DNA of 53,356 bases from Prevotella sp. (GCA_017417465.1 JAFPZD010000261.1:1-53356); one strand, 5' to 3'. Shown: positions 1 to 9,806, counted from the first letter of the stretch. Made by a program: numbers and translations. The notes: generated from the sequence alone by a model not told the origin.

Positions 1-73
1 GCTGCCCCTCGACTTGCATGTGTTAAGCCTGTAGCTAGCGTTCATCCTGAGCCAGGATCAAACTCTTCATTGT
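1..73 (-). rRNA. rrs: 16S ribosomal RNA, 5' end (partial)
   Basis: The complement reads AGAGTTTGATCCTGGCTCAG, the universal 27F site at the 5' end of 16S rRNA, followed by GATGAACGCTAGC and ACATGCAAGTCGA, which is typical of Bacteroidales. The mature 5' end lies near 70-75; the rest of the gene runs off the left edge. It is transcribed leftward and begins an rRNA operon of which nothing else is in the window. Confidence 0.97.
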
Positions 74-322
74 AAAAATATCTTTGGACAGCGTACCACG
101 GCAAAAGCCGCGGACACTGAACCGTGTCTGAATCTGTGCGTCAGGACGAGTATCCAGTAATCAAGTTGAAAAAGAATTAAACGGTTTGTTTTTCTTCTAC
201 CCAAGTACTCACAAGGAGTACTCGCTTCTTGTACTACTTCTCTGCTTATGTAAGTCTTTCAAAGAACTCTTTCTAAGTGCCCTTGCAGGCGGCGCTCAGG
301 GCGCCTCTCCTGTTTAGCGGGT
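74..322 (-). other. rRNA operon leader
   Basis: This is the untranslated stretch between the rRNA promoter and the mature 16S 5' end. It holds a clear small hairpin (AGTACTC 204-210 with GAGTACT 216-222) and a GC-rich inverted stretch around 290-310 (GGCGGCGC / GGCGCC). Such leader structures commonly take part in rRNA processing and antitermination. I could not identify a boxA with confidence. No gene is visible. Confidence 0.6.
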
Positions 323-355
323 GCAAAGGTACAACAAATTTTTGAACCAGCAAAA
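323..355 (-). promoter_or_regulatory. rRNA operon promoter, Bacteroidetes type
   Basis: On the minus strand a -7 box TACCTTTG followed by C (complement of 323-331) is preceded by TTTTG (complement of 351-355) with 19 bp between them. This matches the Bacteroidetes sigma consensus TTTG-N19/20-TAnnTTTG. It points at the 16S gene about 250 bp downstream. Confidence 0.8.
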
Positions 356-440
356 CTTTTCGGCACTTTTTTTTCAATTATTCATCGAAAAAAAGTGTAG
401 ATTTGACATAAGTCAACGTACGAAGTGGCTTTCCACCTTA

Positions 441-1229
441 TTATATATACGCGCGCAAGAGATTTTCCTCCTTTTCTTTTGCTTGAGCTAAGAAGCGTTG
501 GTAGTCGTCGCTCTCGGGGTGGAAGGGGCGGTGGCGAAGGGCATCCTTCACCGGCTGCCAGTCGCGGATGAACTGCTTCGTGCGCGGACTGAAGTAAACG
601 TCGGCAAAGCGCTCCCAGATGAAATCGACAGTCTGCGGTGATGGATGGAGCATGTCAGGCTGGTAGAAGCGATAGTCGCGAAGCTCGTCAAGCACAATCT
701 CGTAGGCCGGAAAGTAGTCGACACAGGAGGCCGCCGCCATCAGTTGGCGGATGGCCAATAGCAGCGTGGCCTTCGACAGCTGGCTGCCGTGGTAGCCGTA
801 TTTGCGATAACGTATGGGGCTGACAGTGACGACGACACGTACATCAGCATTGCGCCCTTGCAGGATGTCAACGGTCTGCCGCAGGTAGTCAGCGCAGTCG
901 TCCACCGACAGTTCCTCCTCCTGAAACAGCGACTGCGGCCGCTTCTGGCAGTTGTCTACAATCTCGCCCGTCGTTTTGAGACGATAGACGTGGTTGGTGC
1001 CCAGGGTGAGGAAGACGATGCGTGGTACCACCTCGCAGCGCTGCACAGTATGAAGCACGGAGGCGGGATTGTACATGACACCAAACGGATTGACGGTGAC
1101 GGGGAAGTGCTCCTCCTCGAAGCGGTGGCCGATGCTGTCGGCAAAGCAGGAGCCCACGAAGAGCATGGGTTCCAGCGGCTCAATGAGGAAGCCGGGGTTG
1201 TCGATGGTTACGATGGTTCGGAAATCCAT
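441..1229 (-). CDS. GSCFA domain protein (SGNH-hydrolase-like)
   Basis: A 262-residue protein starting MDFRTIVTID. The family signature GSCFADSIG is at residues 26-34, followed later by LGTNHVYRL, a VVVTVSPIR strand and a C-terminal DMLHPS. That gives the G(D/S)S...GxN...DxxH layout of SGNH/GDSL esterase-like enzymes, to which GSCFA proteins are related; substrate unknown. The reading frame stays open for 98 codons upstream, but that part is low-complexity Pro/Ser-rich, lies in repeat-rich DNA and runs into fkp, so I chose the ATG at 1229. It follows fkp by 121 bp on the same strand and may be co-transcribed. Family assignment is firm, function is not known. Confidence 0.88.
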   Translation of the reverse strand: MDFRTIVTIDNPGFLIEPLEPMLFVGSCFADSIGHRFEEEHFPVTVNPFGVMYNPASVLHTVQRCEVVPRIVFLTLGTNHVYRLKTTGEIVDNCQKRPQSLFQEEELSVDDCADYLRQTVDILQGRNADVRVVVTVSPIRYRKYGYHGSQLSKATLLLAIRQLMAAASCVDYFPAYEIVLDELRDYRFYQPDMLHPSPQTVDFIWERFADVYFSPRTKQFIRDWQPVKDALRHRPFHPESDDYQRFLAQAKEKEENLLRAYI

Positions 1230-1350
1230 GGAGAGGGGGTGAAGGGTGAGAGGGAGTGAAGGGGCTGAAGGGGGAAAGGGAGATGAAGGGGAAGGGAAGC
1301 CGCAACAATGTTGCGGCCTACGAGGAAGGCAAGGCAGCAGGAGGCGAGGA
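1230..1350. repeat. Purine-rich short-word repeat plus hairpin between fkp and GSCFA gene
   Basis: Positions 1230-1298 are built from variants of GGGTGAAGG / GGGAGTGAAGG, one of the junction-specific repeat words found throughout this window. Next to it is a hairpin GCCGCAA-CAATG-TTGCGGC (1299-1317). It could attenuate or stabilise the fkp-GSCFA transcript; this is inference. Confidence 0.55.
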
Positions 1351-4167
1351 TTAGCTCCGACTGACTTGGAGACCGGTGGCTGAGAGAGACATGTCGACAA
1401 AGCGGGCGTTGGCCGACTGGCGGTCGGCTGCAAGCCGCTGCTTGATGCGAGCAGCAGCCTCAGGGTCTTTGGCAACCATGTAGAGGAAGCCGCCACCCCC
1501 GGCACCGGGTAGCTTGTAGCCATAGCAGAGATCGTCGACGAGGGCCGTCAGCCGTCTCACAGCTTCCGGATTGGTGCCGCTGTCGAGCTGCTGGTTATGC
1601 AGCCAGTTCTGACGTATGAGGCGTCCCATCTGCCGGAAGTCCTGGCGCTGTATGGCTTCGTACATCTCAATGGCGTAATCCTTCATCTGGCGCAGCAAGA
1701 GCAACTGGTCGTGGCTGTTGAGGAACATCCGCCGCACGATTTCGGCCAGTATCTGCTTGGCAGTGCGCGTGATGCCCGTGTAATAGAGCAGGTGGCACTG
1801 GCTGTACTCTGGCTGGGTGTAGATGTCGGTAGGTAGCCATCGCACCACAGGATCCTGAACGAAGCCCGCCTGCGTCTGCAGCAGTTTGACGCCATTGAGG
1901 ACGCCACCAAACTGGTCCTGCCATCCGCCGCCCGTGGTGAGCAGTTGCTCAAGGACGAGCGTGCGGCGCCCTATCTCGTTCTTGTCCCACGCCAACGCGC
2001 AGAAGTCGTTGACAGCCCCTAGGACCGTGGCAGCGAGAATACTACTGGTGCCCAGTCCGCTGCCTGCGGGCACGGCAGAGAGCAGTGTCAGCTCGATGCC
2101 GCTGCCGAAGTCCTCGAGCTGCTGGTGCAACGAGGTGTACTGCTCAGCAGCGAATGACGGCACGAAGCCAGCCAGCGCCAGTGCTGCCTTGGGAATGGAG
2201 AATGGCGACCCCACACGGTTGAACTGCTGCAGATCGTCGAATGTCTCGACCACCTCTGTGGCGCCAAGGTCGATGCTACGCAATATAATCTTTGGTTCGC
2301 GCGAGGGCTTGATATAAGCCTGCAAGGGCGGCTGACCGTTCAGTTCAATGGCCAGGTTGACCACATTGCCTCCCTCGAACAGGCAAAACGGCGGTGTGTC
2401 AGTCCATCCGCCAGAGATGTCGATGCGCACGGGGCTTCGTGCCCACACAATCTGGTCATGGCAGACGTTAAGACGTGGCAGCTGCCGCTCGGCCAGCGCC
2501 CGCTGCGTCAGCCCCTCGCGGAGCAGTCCAAAGGCAAGGTCGCTGTCGCCACGGAACATGGCATCGTGGATGCGTGTCAGCAACGGTGCATCGGCAGACA
2601 GTGGCTGTGGCAGCGGTATCTGGTGGGCAGCAAACAGAGCAGCGGCATCGTTCAGGTCGAGCTGATAGAACACGCTATGCTGCCAGTTGCGAGCCAGTGC
2701 CGGTAGGACGCGGGCCCTGAACATGTCGCGCTGGCCGAAGAGGCGCACCAGGTTGGCCTGCGCCGAAAGCTCCTCGGCGCTGAGGAATTGAGGATTGAGA
2801 ATTGAGGATTGAGAATTATTGTTAGCACCAAGCTTCTCTCTGAGCCAAGATTCAATCTCGTTGTAGGAGAGCACTGGGAACTGCGGCCGCTGCTGCTCGT
2901 CGCCAGCGAAGCGGTCGTCGATGTGGTAGGGGCGCACGGCATAGCGGTCGTCGCCGATGGGTACGATGTCGAGGCACTGGCCTGGGCCGAGTGTCACCTG
3001 CCAGTCGTTCTCAGGCACACCAGTGACAATGTTGTCGTGGGAGAACACCCATCGCGGCCCGATGTAACTGTTCTCCACCCACACGTTCGTATTCTCAGCA
3101 GTGAAGGCGATGTTGGTAACAGCGTTCTGCACGAAGATGCTGGGATGGGGTTTACGGTCGTGGTGCATGATTTGCCGCTGATCGGAGACCACGTTCTGCA
3201 TAGCCACCGTCGAGGAGATCATCTCGGACGACGTTCCAAAATGGTAGAACTCGCCACCCGGCAGGGGGATGATGGCCACCGTCAGCTGCCGCAGCTCGGG
3301 GTCGTCGATAAGCGGGTCGGTGCCGAGCGTGCATCCGAAGTCGGCATAGAGGTCGTAGTATTTGAATTGAGAGTTGAGAGGCGAGAAATGAGAAGTAGGC
3401 TGCGCTGCTGGTTCCACGGAACGACTCATCAGCAACTTCACGGCACGGTCGCTCAGCAGCCAGATGCCAATGTCGGTCAGGTAGAAATGACCATTCTGGA
3501 GAGCCTGTAGCTCGGCGACAGACGGTTTCTGCAACATGCGCTTGAGCACGGTGGGTGTGCGGCGGTCGGCAACGAACACGCCGTGGTCCTTGGCGATGTC
3601 GGCATCGAGCCATAGGCCATAGCAGACGACGTCGGTCTGCGGGATGGGTGGCAACGTCTGCGTGGCCCTGATGAGCACGTCGCCGCTGACCACCATCGTG
3701 TTCAGTCCCTCAGGTGCCATGCCCATCATCTGCTCATACAGCGGCAATTGCAGCGACAACAGGTCCTGCGACAGCCGCTGTCCCCGCTCCCAGCGGAACA
3801 CAGGAACAGGCGTCAGAATCTTTCCCGACGGCGCATAGGCAGGCAGGCGGCGGCTCTGTCCGCCAGCATGCAGCAGGATGCGTTTCTCCTGCTTCAGCCA
3901 GTGGCTAAAAGCCTCCGAAGGGGCTTCAGTCGCTCCCACCGCAGCATCTATCGTGTCCCCCTCGGGGGACGAAAGAGGGGCTTCCTCTTCCTTAAATGCT
4001 TGCATCAGCAGCCATGCGGTACCGCCACCACTACCAATGCGGTGGCCCTCAGGATCGCAGGTGCAGAAATACTCATTGTCGGGAAGTCCCGTTATGGTGT
4101 GGAACACGGTCTTGCCCTCACTGGTCTTTCGCACCAGGTTGGGGGGCAGTGAAAGGAGTTTCTTCAT
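1351..4167 (-). CDS. fkp: Bifunctional L-fucokinase / GDP-L-fucose pyrophosphorylase
   Basis: About 938 residues, close to the usual ~950 of Fkp. It phosphorylates free L-fucose and couples the product to GTP, giving GDP-fucose for fucosylation of surface polysaccharide and glycoprotein. The N-terminal half is the pyrophosphorylase (GSGGGTAWLL near the start, LLHAGGQSRRLPAYAPSGK later). The C-terminal third is a GHMP kinase (RIDISGGWTDTPP, PAGSGLGTSS, and LPGAGGGGF near the end). I start at ATG 4167 (MKKLLSLPPN): an upstream in-frame TTG overlaps the -7 promoter box. Compared with the family it seems to carry three extra in-frame stretches made of repeat DNA (complements of 2781-2820, 3361-3395 and about 3905-3985), all in loop-like positions, so the enzyme is probably still active. 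Confidence 0.95.
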   Translation of the reverse strand: MKKLLSLPPNLVRKTSEGKTVFHTITGLPDNEYFCTCDPEGHRIGSGGGTAWLLMQAFKEEEAPLSSPEGDTIDAAVGATEAPSEAFSHWLKQEKRILLHAGGQSRRLPAYAPSGKILTPVPVFRWERGQRLSQDLLSLQLPLYEQMMGMAPEGLNTMVVSGDVLIRATQTLPPIPQTDVVCYGLWLDADIAKDHGVFVADRRTPTVLKRMLQKPSVAELQALQNGHFYLTDIGIWLLSDRAVKLLMSRSVEPAAQPTSHFSPLNSQFKYYDLYADFGCTLGTDPLIDDPELRQLTVAIIPLPGGEFYHFGTSSEMISSTVAMQNVVSDQRQIMHHDRKPHPSIFVQNAVTNIAFTAENTNVWVENSYIGPRWVFSHDNIVTGVPENDWQVTLGPGQCLDIVPIGDDRYAVRPYHIDDRFAGDEQQRPQFPVLSYNEIESWLREKLGANNNSQSSILNPQFLSAEELSAQANLVRLFGQRDMFRARVLPALARNWQHSVFYQLDLNDAAALFAAHQIPLPQPLSADAPLLTRIHDAMFRGDSDLAFGLLREGLTQRALAERQLPRLNVCHDQIVWARSPVRIDISGGWTDTPPFCLFEGGNVVNLAIELNGQPPLQAYIKPSREPKIILRSIDLGATEVVETFDDLQQFNRVGSPFSIPKAALALAGFVPSFAAEQYTSLHQQLEDFGSGIELTLLSAVPAGSGLGTSSILAATVLGAVNDFCALAWDKNEIGRRTLVLEQLLTTGGGWQDQFGGVLNGVKLLQTQAGFVQDPVVRWLPTDIYTQPEYSQCHLLYYTGITRTAKQILAEIVRRMFLNSHDQLLLLRQMKDYAIEMYEAIQRQDFRQMGRLIRQNWLHNQQLDSGTNPEAVRRLTALVDDLCYGYKLPGAGGGGFLYMVAKDPEAAARIKQRLAADRQSANARFVDMSLSATGLQVSRS
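2781..2820. repeat. AATTCTCAATCC-type repeat inside fkp
   Basis: On the coding strand this is AATTCTCAATCCTC repeated, coding for a stretch containing NNNSQSSILNPQF. The same words (NSQFSIL) occur inside prmC at 12231-12276. It looks like an in-frame expansion in a linker between the pyrophosphorylase and kinase parts. Confidence 0.75.
3361..3395. repeat. Second AATTCTCAA-like repeat inside fkp
   Basis: The coding strand reads TCATTTCTC, CTCTCAACTCTCAATTC and codes for SHFSPLNSQF, just before KYYDLYADFG. This is a diverged copy of the same repeat word as at 2781-2820 and in prmC. Confidence 0.65.
3905..3985. repeat. GC-rich palindromic insertion inside fkp
   Basis: Contains the palindrome GTCCCC-CTCG-GGGGAC (3955-3970) flanked by two GAAGCCCC-type words (complements of about 3912-3927 and 3975-3987). 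It encodes APLSSPEGD and TEAPSEAF between the N-terminal glycine-rich motif and LKQEKRILLHAGG, an interval I recall as shorter in other Fkp proteins. It resembles palindromic elements that insert in frame in genes. Confidence 0.5.
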
Positions 4168-4191
4168 AGATTCATCGTTGCTTTGAGGTGG

Positions 4192-4199
4192 CAAAGTTA
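4192..4199 (-). promoter_or_regulatory. fkp promoter -7 box
   Basis: The complement reads TAACTTTGC, a good Bacteroidetes -7 box, 25 bp upstream of the chosen ATG. No TTTG is seen at the expected upstream distance, so the promoter is incomplete or activator-dependent. It decides the start codon because the alternative TTG start lies within the box. Confidence 0.6.
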
Positions 4200-4372
4200 C
4201 AAAAAACTTACGTAATAACCGCCTTTTTCCAGCAAAAAATCGTCTTTAACGTTTTTTACGGTTCATTGGCGCAGGATTTTCACGCCTCTTCGGTTTAGTG
4301 AGTAAAGAGTCGGCGCCCCTCTGACACAATGAAACAGACAAACAAGCTAAACCATCCATAAGAATAACAACA

Positions 4373-5908
4373 ATGAAAAAGAACATCCAAACACTACTGC
4401 CTGCGGCTTTGGCACTGCTCATTGCCGCATGTTCGACCACTGGCGACAGCTATTACGAAGCACCCATGCCACAAGAGGCCTTCTACGGCTACACTAACGA
4501 CGAGCCCATGCCCCCACAGCAAGGCGGCGGCGACCGCTTCGAGGCGTTTGCCGACAACCCATTCGTAGCCGCTGCCAAGCAGCCCACCTCCACCTTCTCG
4601 GTCGATGCCGACGGGGCTTCGTATGCCATTATGCGCCGCTTCTTCAGCAGTGGCTACTGGGACTTGCAGCCGTCGAGCGTCCGCATTGAGGAGTTCCTGA
4701 ACTACTTTACCTTCGACTACCCGGCACCCACTGGCAACGACAATGTAGCCATCAACGCCGAGGCCGCCGCCTGCCCCTGGAACGCCGAGCATCTGCTGCT
4801 GCGCTTAGGTATCAAAGGCAAAGAGCTGGCGCCCGCCGAGGTGCCGCTGGCCAACTTCGTGTTCCTCGTCGACGTCTCTGGCTCGATGGATGGCAGCGAC
4901 CGTCTTGACCTGCTGAAGGCGGGCCTCCGCGAACTGCTCTATCAGCTGAACCCCGACGACCGCATCTCGCTCATCACCTATTCGGGCGAAGTGAAGAAGT
5001 TGCTGGAGTCGACACCCGTCAGGGAGGCTGGTAAAATCGAAAAAGCCATCAATCAGCTGAAAGCCAGTGGGTGCACCGCCGGCGGCGAAGCTCTGAAGAT
5101 GGCCTACGAGGAAGCCCTGGCCAACTACGACGCCACGAAGAACAACCGCGTCATCATGGGTACCGATGGCGACTTCAATGTGGGAGTCACCAGCACCGAA
5201 GCCCTGGTCGAAATGGTCGAGAGCTACGCCAAGCGGGGCATCTACATGACCTGCCTGGGCTTCGGCATGGGCAACCTGAACGACGCCATGATGGAGCGCA
5301 TCAGCAACAAAGGCAACGGCACCTATCATTATATAGACTGCGAGGACGAGATGATGAAGGTGATGGTTCATGAGCGCGAGCGCTTCGTCAGTGTAGCCAA
5401 CGACGCGAAGTGCCAGGTGACCTTCGACAGCACGGTCGTCAGCGAGTACCGACTGATAGGCTACGAGAACCGCGTGATGAGCAACGAAGACTTTGAGGAC
5501 GACGAGAAAGACGCCGCCGAGATTGGCGCCGGCCAGACCATCACCGCCCTCTACGAGGTGGTGCTGACTGAAGACGCCAGCAAAACTTTAGCCAACAAGG
5601 TACTCGCCACGTTCGACTTCCGCTACAAGAAGTCGCTCAACGGCGCCAGCATCCCCCTGAAGAAGCAGCTGACACTCATCGACGCCTTCAACAAGAAGGC
5701 ACGCTCAGCTGACTTCAGCTTTGCTGCCGGCGTGGCTGCCTATGGCATGCTGCTGCGGCAGTCGCCTTACAAAGGGGACGCCACCTTCGACATGGCCGAA
5801 CGCCTGGTAAACGAAGGCCTGAGCTTCGACCCCCACGGCTATCGCGCCAAGCTGCTCTCACTGATAAAATTGGCAGATCAGATGAAAGCATCCCGGGAAG
5901 TCCATTGA
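4373..5908 (+). CDS. VWA-domain lipoprotein, YfbK-like
   Basis: A 511-residue predicted lipoprotein with lipobox LIAAC (Cys20). A von Willebrand N-terminal segment at about residues 65-135 (FSVDADGASYAIMRRFF, RIEEFLNYF) is followed by a VWA domain with MIDAS motif DVSGSMDGSDR starting at residue 167, and later TDGDFNVG. The C-terminal part resembles DUF3520 of E. coli YfbK (LVNEGLSFDPHGYR near the end). VWA domains bind metal and protein ligands, so an envelope adhesion or scaffolding role is likely, but the partner is unknown. A poorly defined 200-bp upstream region gives no convincing promoter. Immediately 3' is a 22-bp repeat array and a strong terminator. Confidence 0.9.
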   Translation: MKKNIQTLLPAALALLIAACSTTGDSYYEAPMPQEAFYGYTNDEPMPPQQGGGDRFEAFADNPFVAAAKQPTSTFSVDADGASYAIMRRFFSSGYWDLQPSSVRIEEFLNYFTFDYPAPTGNDNVAINAEAAACPWNAEHLLLRLGIKGKELAPAEVPLANFVFLVDVSGSMDGSDRLDLLKAGLRELLYQLNPDDRISLITYSGEVKKLLESTPVREAGKIEKAINQLKASGCTAGGEALKMAYEEALANYDATKNNRVIMGTDGDFNVGVTSTEALVEMVESYAKRGIYMTCLGFGMGNLNDAMMERISNKGNGTYHYIDCEDEMMKVMVHERERFVSVANDAKCQVTFDSTVVSEYRLIGYENRVMSNEDFEDDEKDAAEIGAGQTITALYEVVLTEDASKTLANKVLATFDFRYKKSLNGASIPLKKQLTLIDAFNKKARSADFSFAAGVAAYGMLLRQSPYKGDATFDMAERLVNEGLSFDPHGYRAKLLSLIKLADQMKASREVH

Positions 5909-5950
5909 AGGCATGCATCACAGTCCTTTTCGCAGGGGAAGACTTTGCAC

Positions 5951-6060
5951 CGAGAAGTCTCACACCTTTCTCCGAGAAGTCTCACACCTTTCTCCGAGAA
6001 GTCTCCCACCTTTCTCCTAGAAGTCTCACACCTTTCTCCTAGAAGTCTCCCCCTCCCTTT
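5951..6060. repeat. 22-bp tandem array A (five units)
   Basis: Exactly five 22-bp units (5951, 5973, 5995, 6017, 6039). Each begins CGAGAAGTCTC (CTAGAAG in units 4 and 5), and the first four end TTTCTC. Units 1 and 2 are identical; unit 5 is degenerate. Each unit is close to a dyad (GAGAA ... TTCTC). The same unit occurs at 41941-42033, 36 kb away. The period is not a multiple of three, so coding is unlikely. Confidence 0.95.
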
Positions 6061-6118
6061 AGCGGACACTTCGGACTGATGCAAATACCGCATAGGAAGC
6101 AGCACCAGCACACTACAA

Positions 6119-6169
6119 TAAGCCCCGACAGGCCCATCGCACATTGATGTGCAGGCCTATCGGGGCTTA
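6119..6169. terminator. Bidirectional hairpin terminator
   Basis: Arms TAAGCCCCGACAGGCC (6119-6134) and GGCCTATCGGGGCTTA (6154-6169) pair almost perfectly, and an inner stem GCACAT/ATGTGC (6139-6152) continues the hairpin. It lies between the convergent VWA lipoprotein gene and the secreted-protein gene, where a shared terminator is expected. Confidence 0.85.
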
Positions 6170-6193
6170 CTGATAGCGAATGGCTGTCTGGCT

Positions 6194-7645
6194 TTACTTC
6201 ACAACCACCTTCTTGCCGCCTTTAATGAAGATGCCCTTTGAGGGATGAGCGACGCGCACGCCCTGCTGTGAGTACCAAGCATCATCGGCCGACTTATTGT
6301 CAGTCACGCTCTCGATGGCCGTGTAGGTACCAGGTCTCAGCGTGGCGGTTACAAATATCTCGATAGGTGCGGGCTGGTTAGCCATGAGGTTGAGCACCAG
6401 ATAGACGCCACCGTCGTTGGTAAACGTCTTGGTCATCTCATCGTAATTGAACACCATGTCGGTGAGTTGGTTGCCATAGCGAGCTACCATATAGAGCGGA
6501 TAAAGACCATACTGCCCATAGTACTGACCGGCTGCGAAGGTGACAGGCTTGTCGCCTAAGAAGTCCTCACCCACAGTGCCCTTGACCCATGCCTCAGGCA
6601 GATACTGGCACAAGCCCTGAATGTAGACCTCGCTGTTATTGTTATAGAAGCCCACCTTCACATTGTAGTTCACCTCTTCGGTGCCCGCATAGTTGCCTTC
6701 GTCGTCGGTCAGCATCCTCAGACCAGTAAACACGTAAGGCGAGGCCTGAAGGTCTGCAGGAGGCGTCACCACTTGAGGAGCAACGTTGTCGCCACTCTTC
6801 GGCGACAGCACCACGTTTTGCAGCATCTGATAGGTACCGCCTCCAGCAGAAATGCAGAGGATGTACTGTTGAGCTACCAGCACGCCCGTGGCTTCGTCGT
6901 AGCTGAAGGTGATGTCGGTCTCCTTGCCGTCGTAGCCGATGAAATAGAGCGCGGTGTCATTGTAGCTGCCTGCCGACTGGCGCTTGGCAAAGGTGGCCAC
7001 GCCGTCGCTGATGGTTCCCGTCAGCCAGATGGTCGGGTCGAAGCCACTCAGTCCCTGGACGGCAATGCTGCTGCCGTCGATCCTTACTTTCACGTCTTCG
7101 TTCAAGTCCTCGCTCTGGCTCTCGTTGTTGGGATTGACGTTCTGTCCCGTCAGTACATAGGCCAGCTCATCCTCGGCCATGCCCCCATCCCTTGTGATCA
7201 TCACCGGCGAGAAGTAGCCCCACGCGTCGACGACCGTCAGGCTGGAGTTAATCAGCAAGTACATGTCGTTCAGCATGAACACGCCGGCTGCCTCCTCATA
7301 GTAGAACTCTATGTCGCAGAGGCCCTCATCATTCTGGCCCATATAGTAAACGTCGCCACCGTAGTTTCCGACGAGCTGTCCCTTGGGGAATGTCACAATC
7401 TGCCCGTTGCGTGTACCCTTCATCCACGTGTTGCCGGTGATGGGGTTAGGGAAGTCGAAATAGACGTCATCGCCGTCGAAGACCACTTTCATGGGCTCCG
7501 TTCCATCTTCCTCTCCACCATTATAATGGAAGGTGTAGGTCACTGACCACGATTCCTCTTCTATGCCCGACGGAGGAGTAACTTGTGCATTAACGCTGAG
7601 TGCTGCAGCCACAACGGCTGTAATCATCAATAAGATTTTCTTCAT
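6194..7645 (-). CDS. Secreted protein with three homologous repeats, function unknown
   Basis: 483 residues with a signal peptide (MKKILLMITAVVAAALSVNAQ, cleavage after about residue 21). I see three diverged copies of a roughly 110-residue unit, each with a 'W(M/L/V)KGT' or 'WLTGT' turn, a 'TFAxGQ.xGxY' strand, a 'YxxGxxG / MVARYG' turn and an 'xxFxYDExTGxF' strand. These span about 28-140, 165-290 and 305-430. The C-terminus (WYSQQGVRVAHPSKGIFIKGG, then basic/valine residues) is the short tail common on secreted Bacteroidales proteins. The unit is probably a beta-rich domain. It has its own good promoter. I do not recognise a named family and give no function. Confidence 0.85.
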   Translation of the reverse strand: MKKILLMITAVVAAALSVNAQVTPPSGIEEESWSVTYTFHYNGGEEDGTEPMKVVFDGDDVYFDFPNPITGNTWMKGTRNGQIVTFPKGQLVGNYGGDVYYMGQNDEGLCDIEFYYEEAAGVFMLNDMYLLINSSLTVVDAWGYFSPVMITRDGGMAEDELAYVLTGQNVNPNNESQSEDLNEDVKVRIDGSSIAVQGLSGFDPTIWLTGTISDGVATFAKRQSAGSYNDTALYFIGYDGKETDITFSYDEATGVLVAQQYILCISAGGGTYQMLQNVVLSPKSGDNVAPQVVTPPADLQASPYVFTGLRMLTDDEGNYAGTEEVNYNVKVGFYNNNSEVYIQGLCQYLPEAWVKGTVGEDFLGDKPVTFAAGQYYGQYGLYPLYMVARYGNQLTDMVFNYDEMTKTFTNDGGVYLVLNLMANQPAPIEIFVTATLRPGTYTAIESVTDNKSADDAWYSQQGVRVAHPSKGIFIKGGKKVVVK

Positions 7646-7675
7646 GACTTATGGGTTTTTAGTAATTTGCGGGTG

Positions 7676-7707
7676 CAAAGGTACGGTTTTTTATTCGTTC
7701 CACCAAA
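7676..7707 (-). promoter_or_regulatory. Promoter of the three-repeat secreted protein gene
   Basis: Complement: TACCTTTG (7676-7683) preceded after 20 bp by TTTG (7704-7707). It is a full match to the Bacteroidetes consensus, 31 bp upstream of the start codon, and shares GTACCTTTGCACCCG with the rRNA and TonB-receptor promoters. Confidence 0.8.
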
Positions 7708-7889
7708 CATTATGAAAGAAAAAGATTCAAAAAGGCATGACCGGTAACGCCGATGGCTACATCTGTTTTTGTTACTTTCGGGTGTCAAAATGGTGCATTG
7801 CGAGATGTTTTTTTAACACTTTAACAAAAAAAGCCTCTTCACAATTGAAATAAATGGGTTTACGCCTTCGATAATTCGCAAAAACTTTG

Positions 7890-7897
7890 TAACTTTG
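7890..7897 (+). promoter_or_regulatory. pckA promoter -7 box
   Basis: TAACTTTG followed by CAGCCG, with transcription expected to start near 7902-7905. This leaves a leader of about 55 nt. The upstream stretch 7708-7889 is AT-rich without a recognisable gene, and no TTTG is seen at the standard distance. Confidence 0.6.
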
Positions 7898-7959
7898 CAG
7901 CCGTTATTAGGAAAAGAACTATCAGTATAACCATAAAAGTAAAAGAAAGGTAAAGAGAA

Positions 7960-9573
<1,614 letters not shown>

Positions 9574-9599
9574 ACGCAACAAGGCCAAAGGCCAGAAGA

Positions 9600-9632
9600 C
9601 GCCCGGAGCGAAGTGCTCCGGGCGCTTTTTTA
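9600..9632 (+). terminator. Intrinsic terminator of pckA
   Basis: Stem CGCCCGGAGC (9600-9609) with GCTCCGGGCG (9615-9624), loop GAAGT, then a seven-T run (9626-9632). Textbook intrinsic terminator 26 bp after the pckA stop. Confidence 0.93.
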
Positions 9633-9687
9633 TCCTCGCTTTTTCACTCTTTAACAAAGAAAAGTGGATGATGTCGATATTTATTCG

Positions 9688-9695
9688 TAACTTTG
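9688..9695 (+). promoter_or_regulatory. ruvB operon promoter -7 box
   Basis: TAACTTTG within TTATTCGTAACTTTGCAG. The same TTATTCGTA(A/C)CTTTGCAG string is in front of pyrE, and GTAACTTTGCAGCCG is shared with pckA. The predicted transcription start is at 9700-9704, right in front of the small ORF at 9705. Confidence 0.65.
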
Positions 9696-9704
9696 CAGCC
9701 GAGT

Positions 9705-9806
9705 ATGGCCATCTTTGACAACAGCGATACTCCCCGGAAGAAGGTGGCCGTTGGGGGAAAAGATGCAGACACGGGCATCATTCTAACGAGAGCAATAAAG
9801 CAATGA
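9705..9806 (+). CDS. Putative 33-residue leader peptide overlapping ruvB
   Basis: Open frame of 33 codons beginning [13 protein letters not shown] and ending TRAIKQ. Its TGA overlaps the ruvB start as ATGA (9803-9806), the arrangement used for translational coupling. Its ATG lies only a few bases after the predicted transcription start, so the message would be nearly leaderless. The peptide is hydrophilic and not recognised. Alternatives: a chance frame, since ATGA overlaps arise easily. Conservation of the peptide next to ruvB would decide. Confidence 0.4.
   Translation: MAIFDNSDTPRKKVAVGGKDADTGIILTRAIKQ

Noticed and set aside
1230-1523. Longer N-terminus for the GSCFA protein
   Set aside because: The extra 98 residues are repeat-derived and overlap the fkp 3' end; the family begins at the MDFRTIV start.
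4168-4194. TTG start giving nine more residues to Fkp
   Set aside because: It lies inside the -7 promoter box, upstream of any possible transcript start.
5951-6060. CRISPR array
   Set aside because: Units are contiguous 22-bp repeats with no spacers, and no cas gene is nearby.
5878-6144. 88-codon minus-strand open frame across array A
   Set aside because: It overlaps the VWA gene end and the terminator, its sequence is just the 22-bp repeat read in rotating frames, and it has no promoter or recognisable start.
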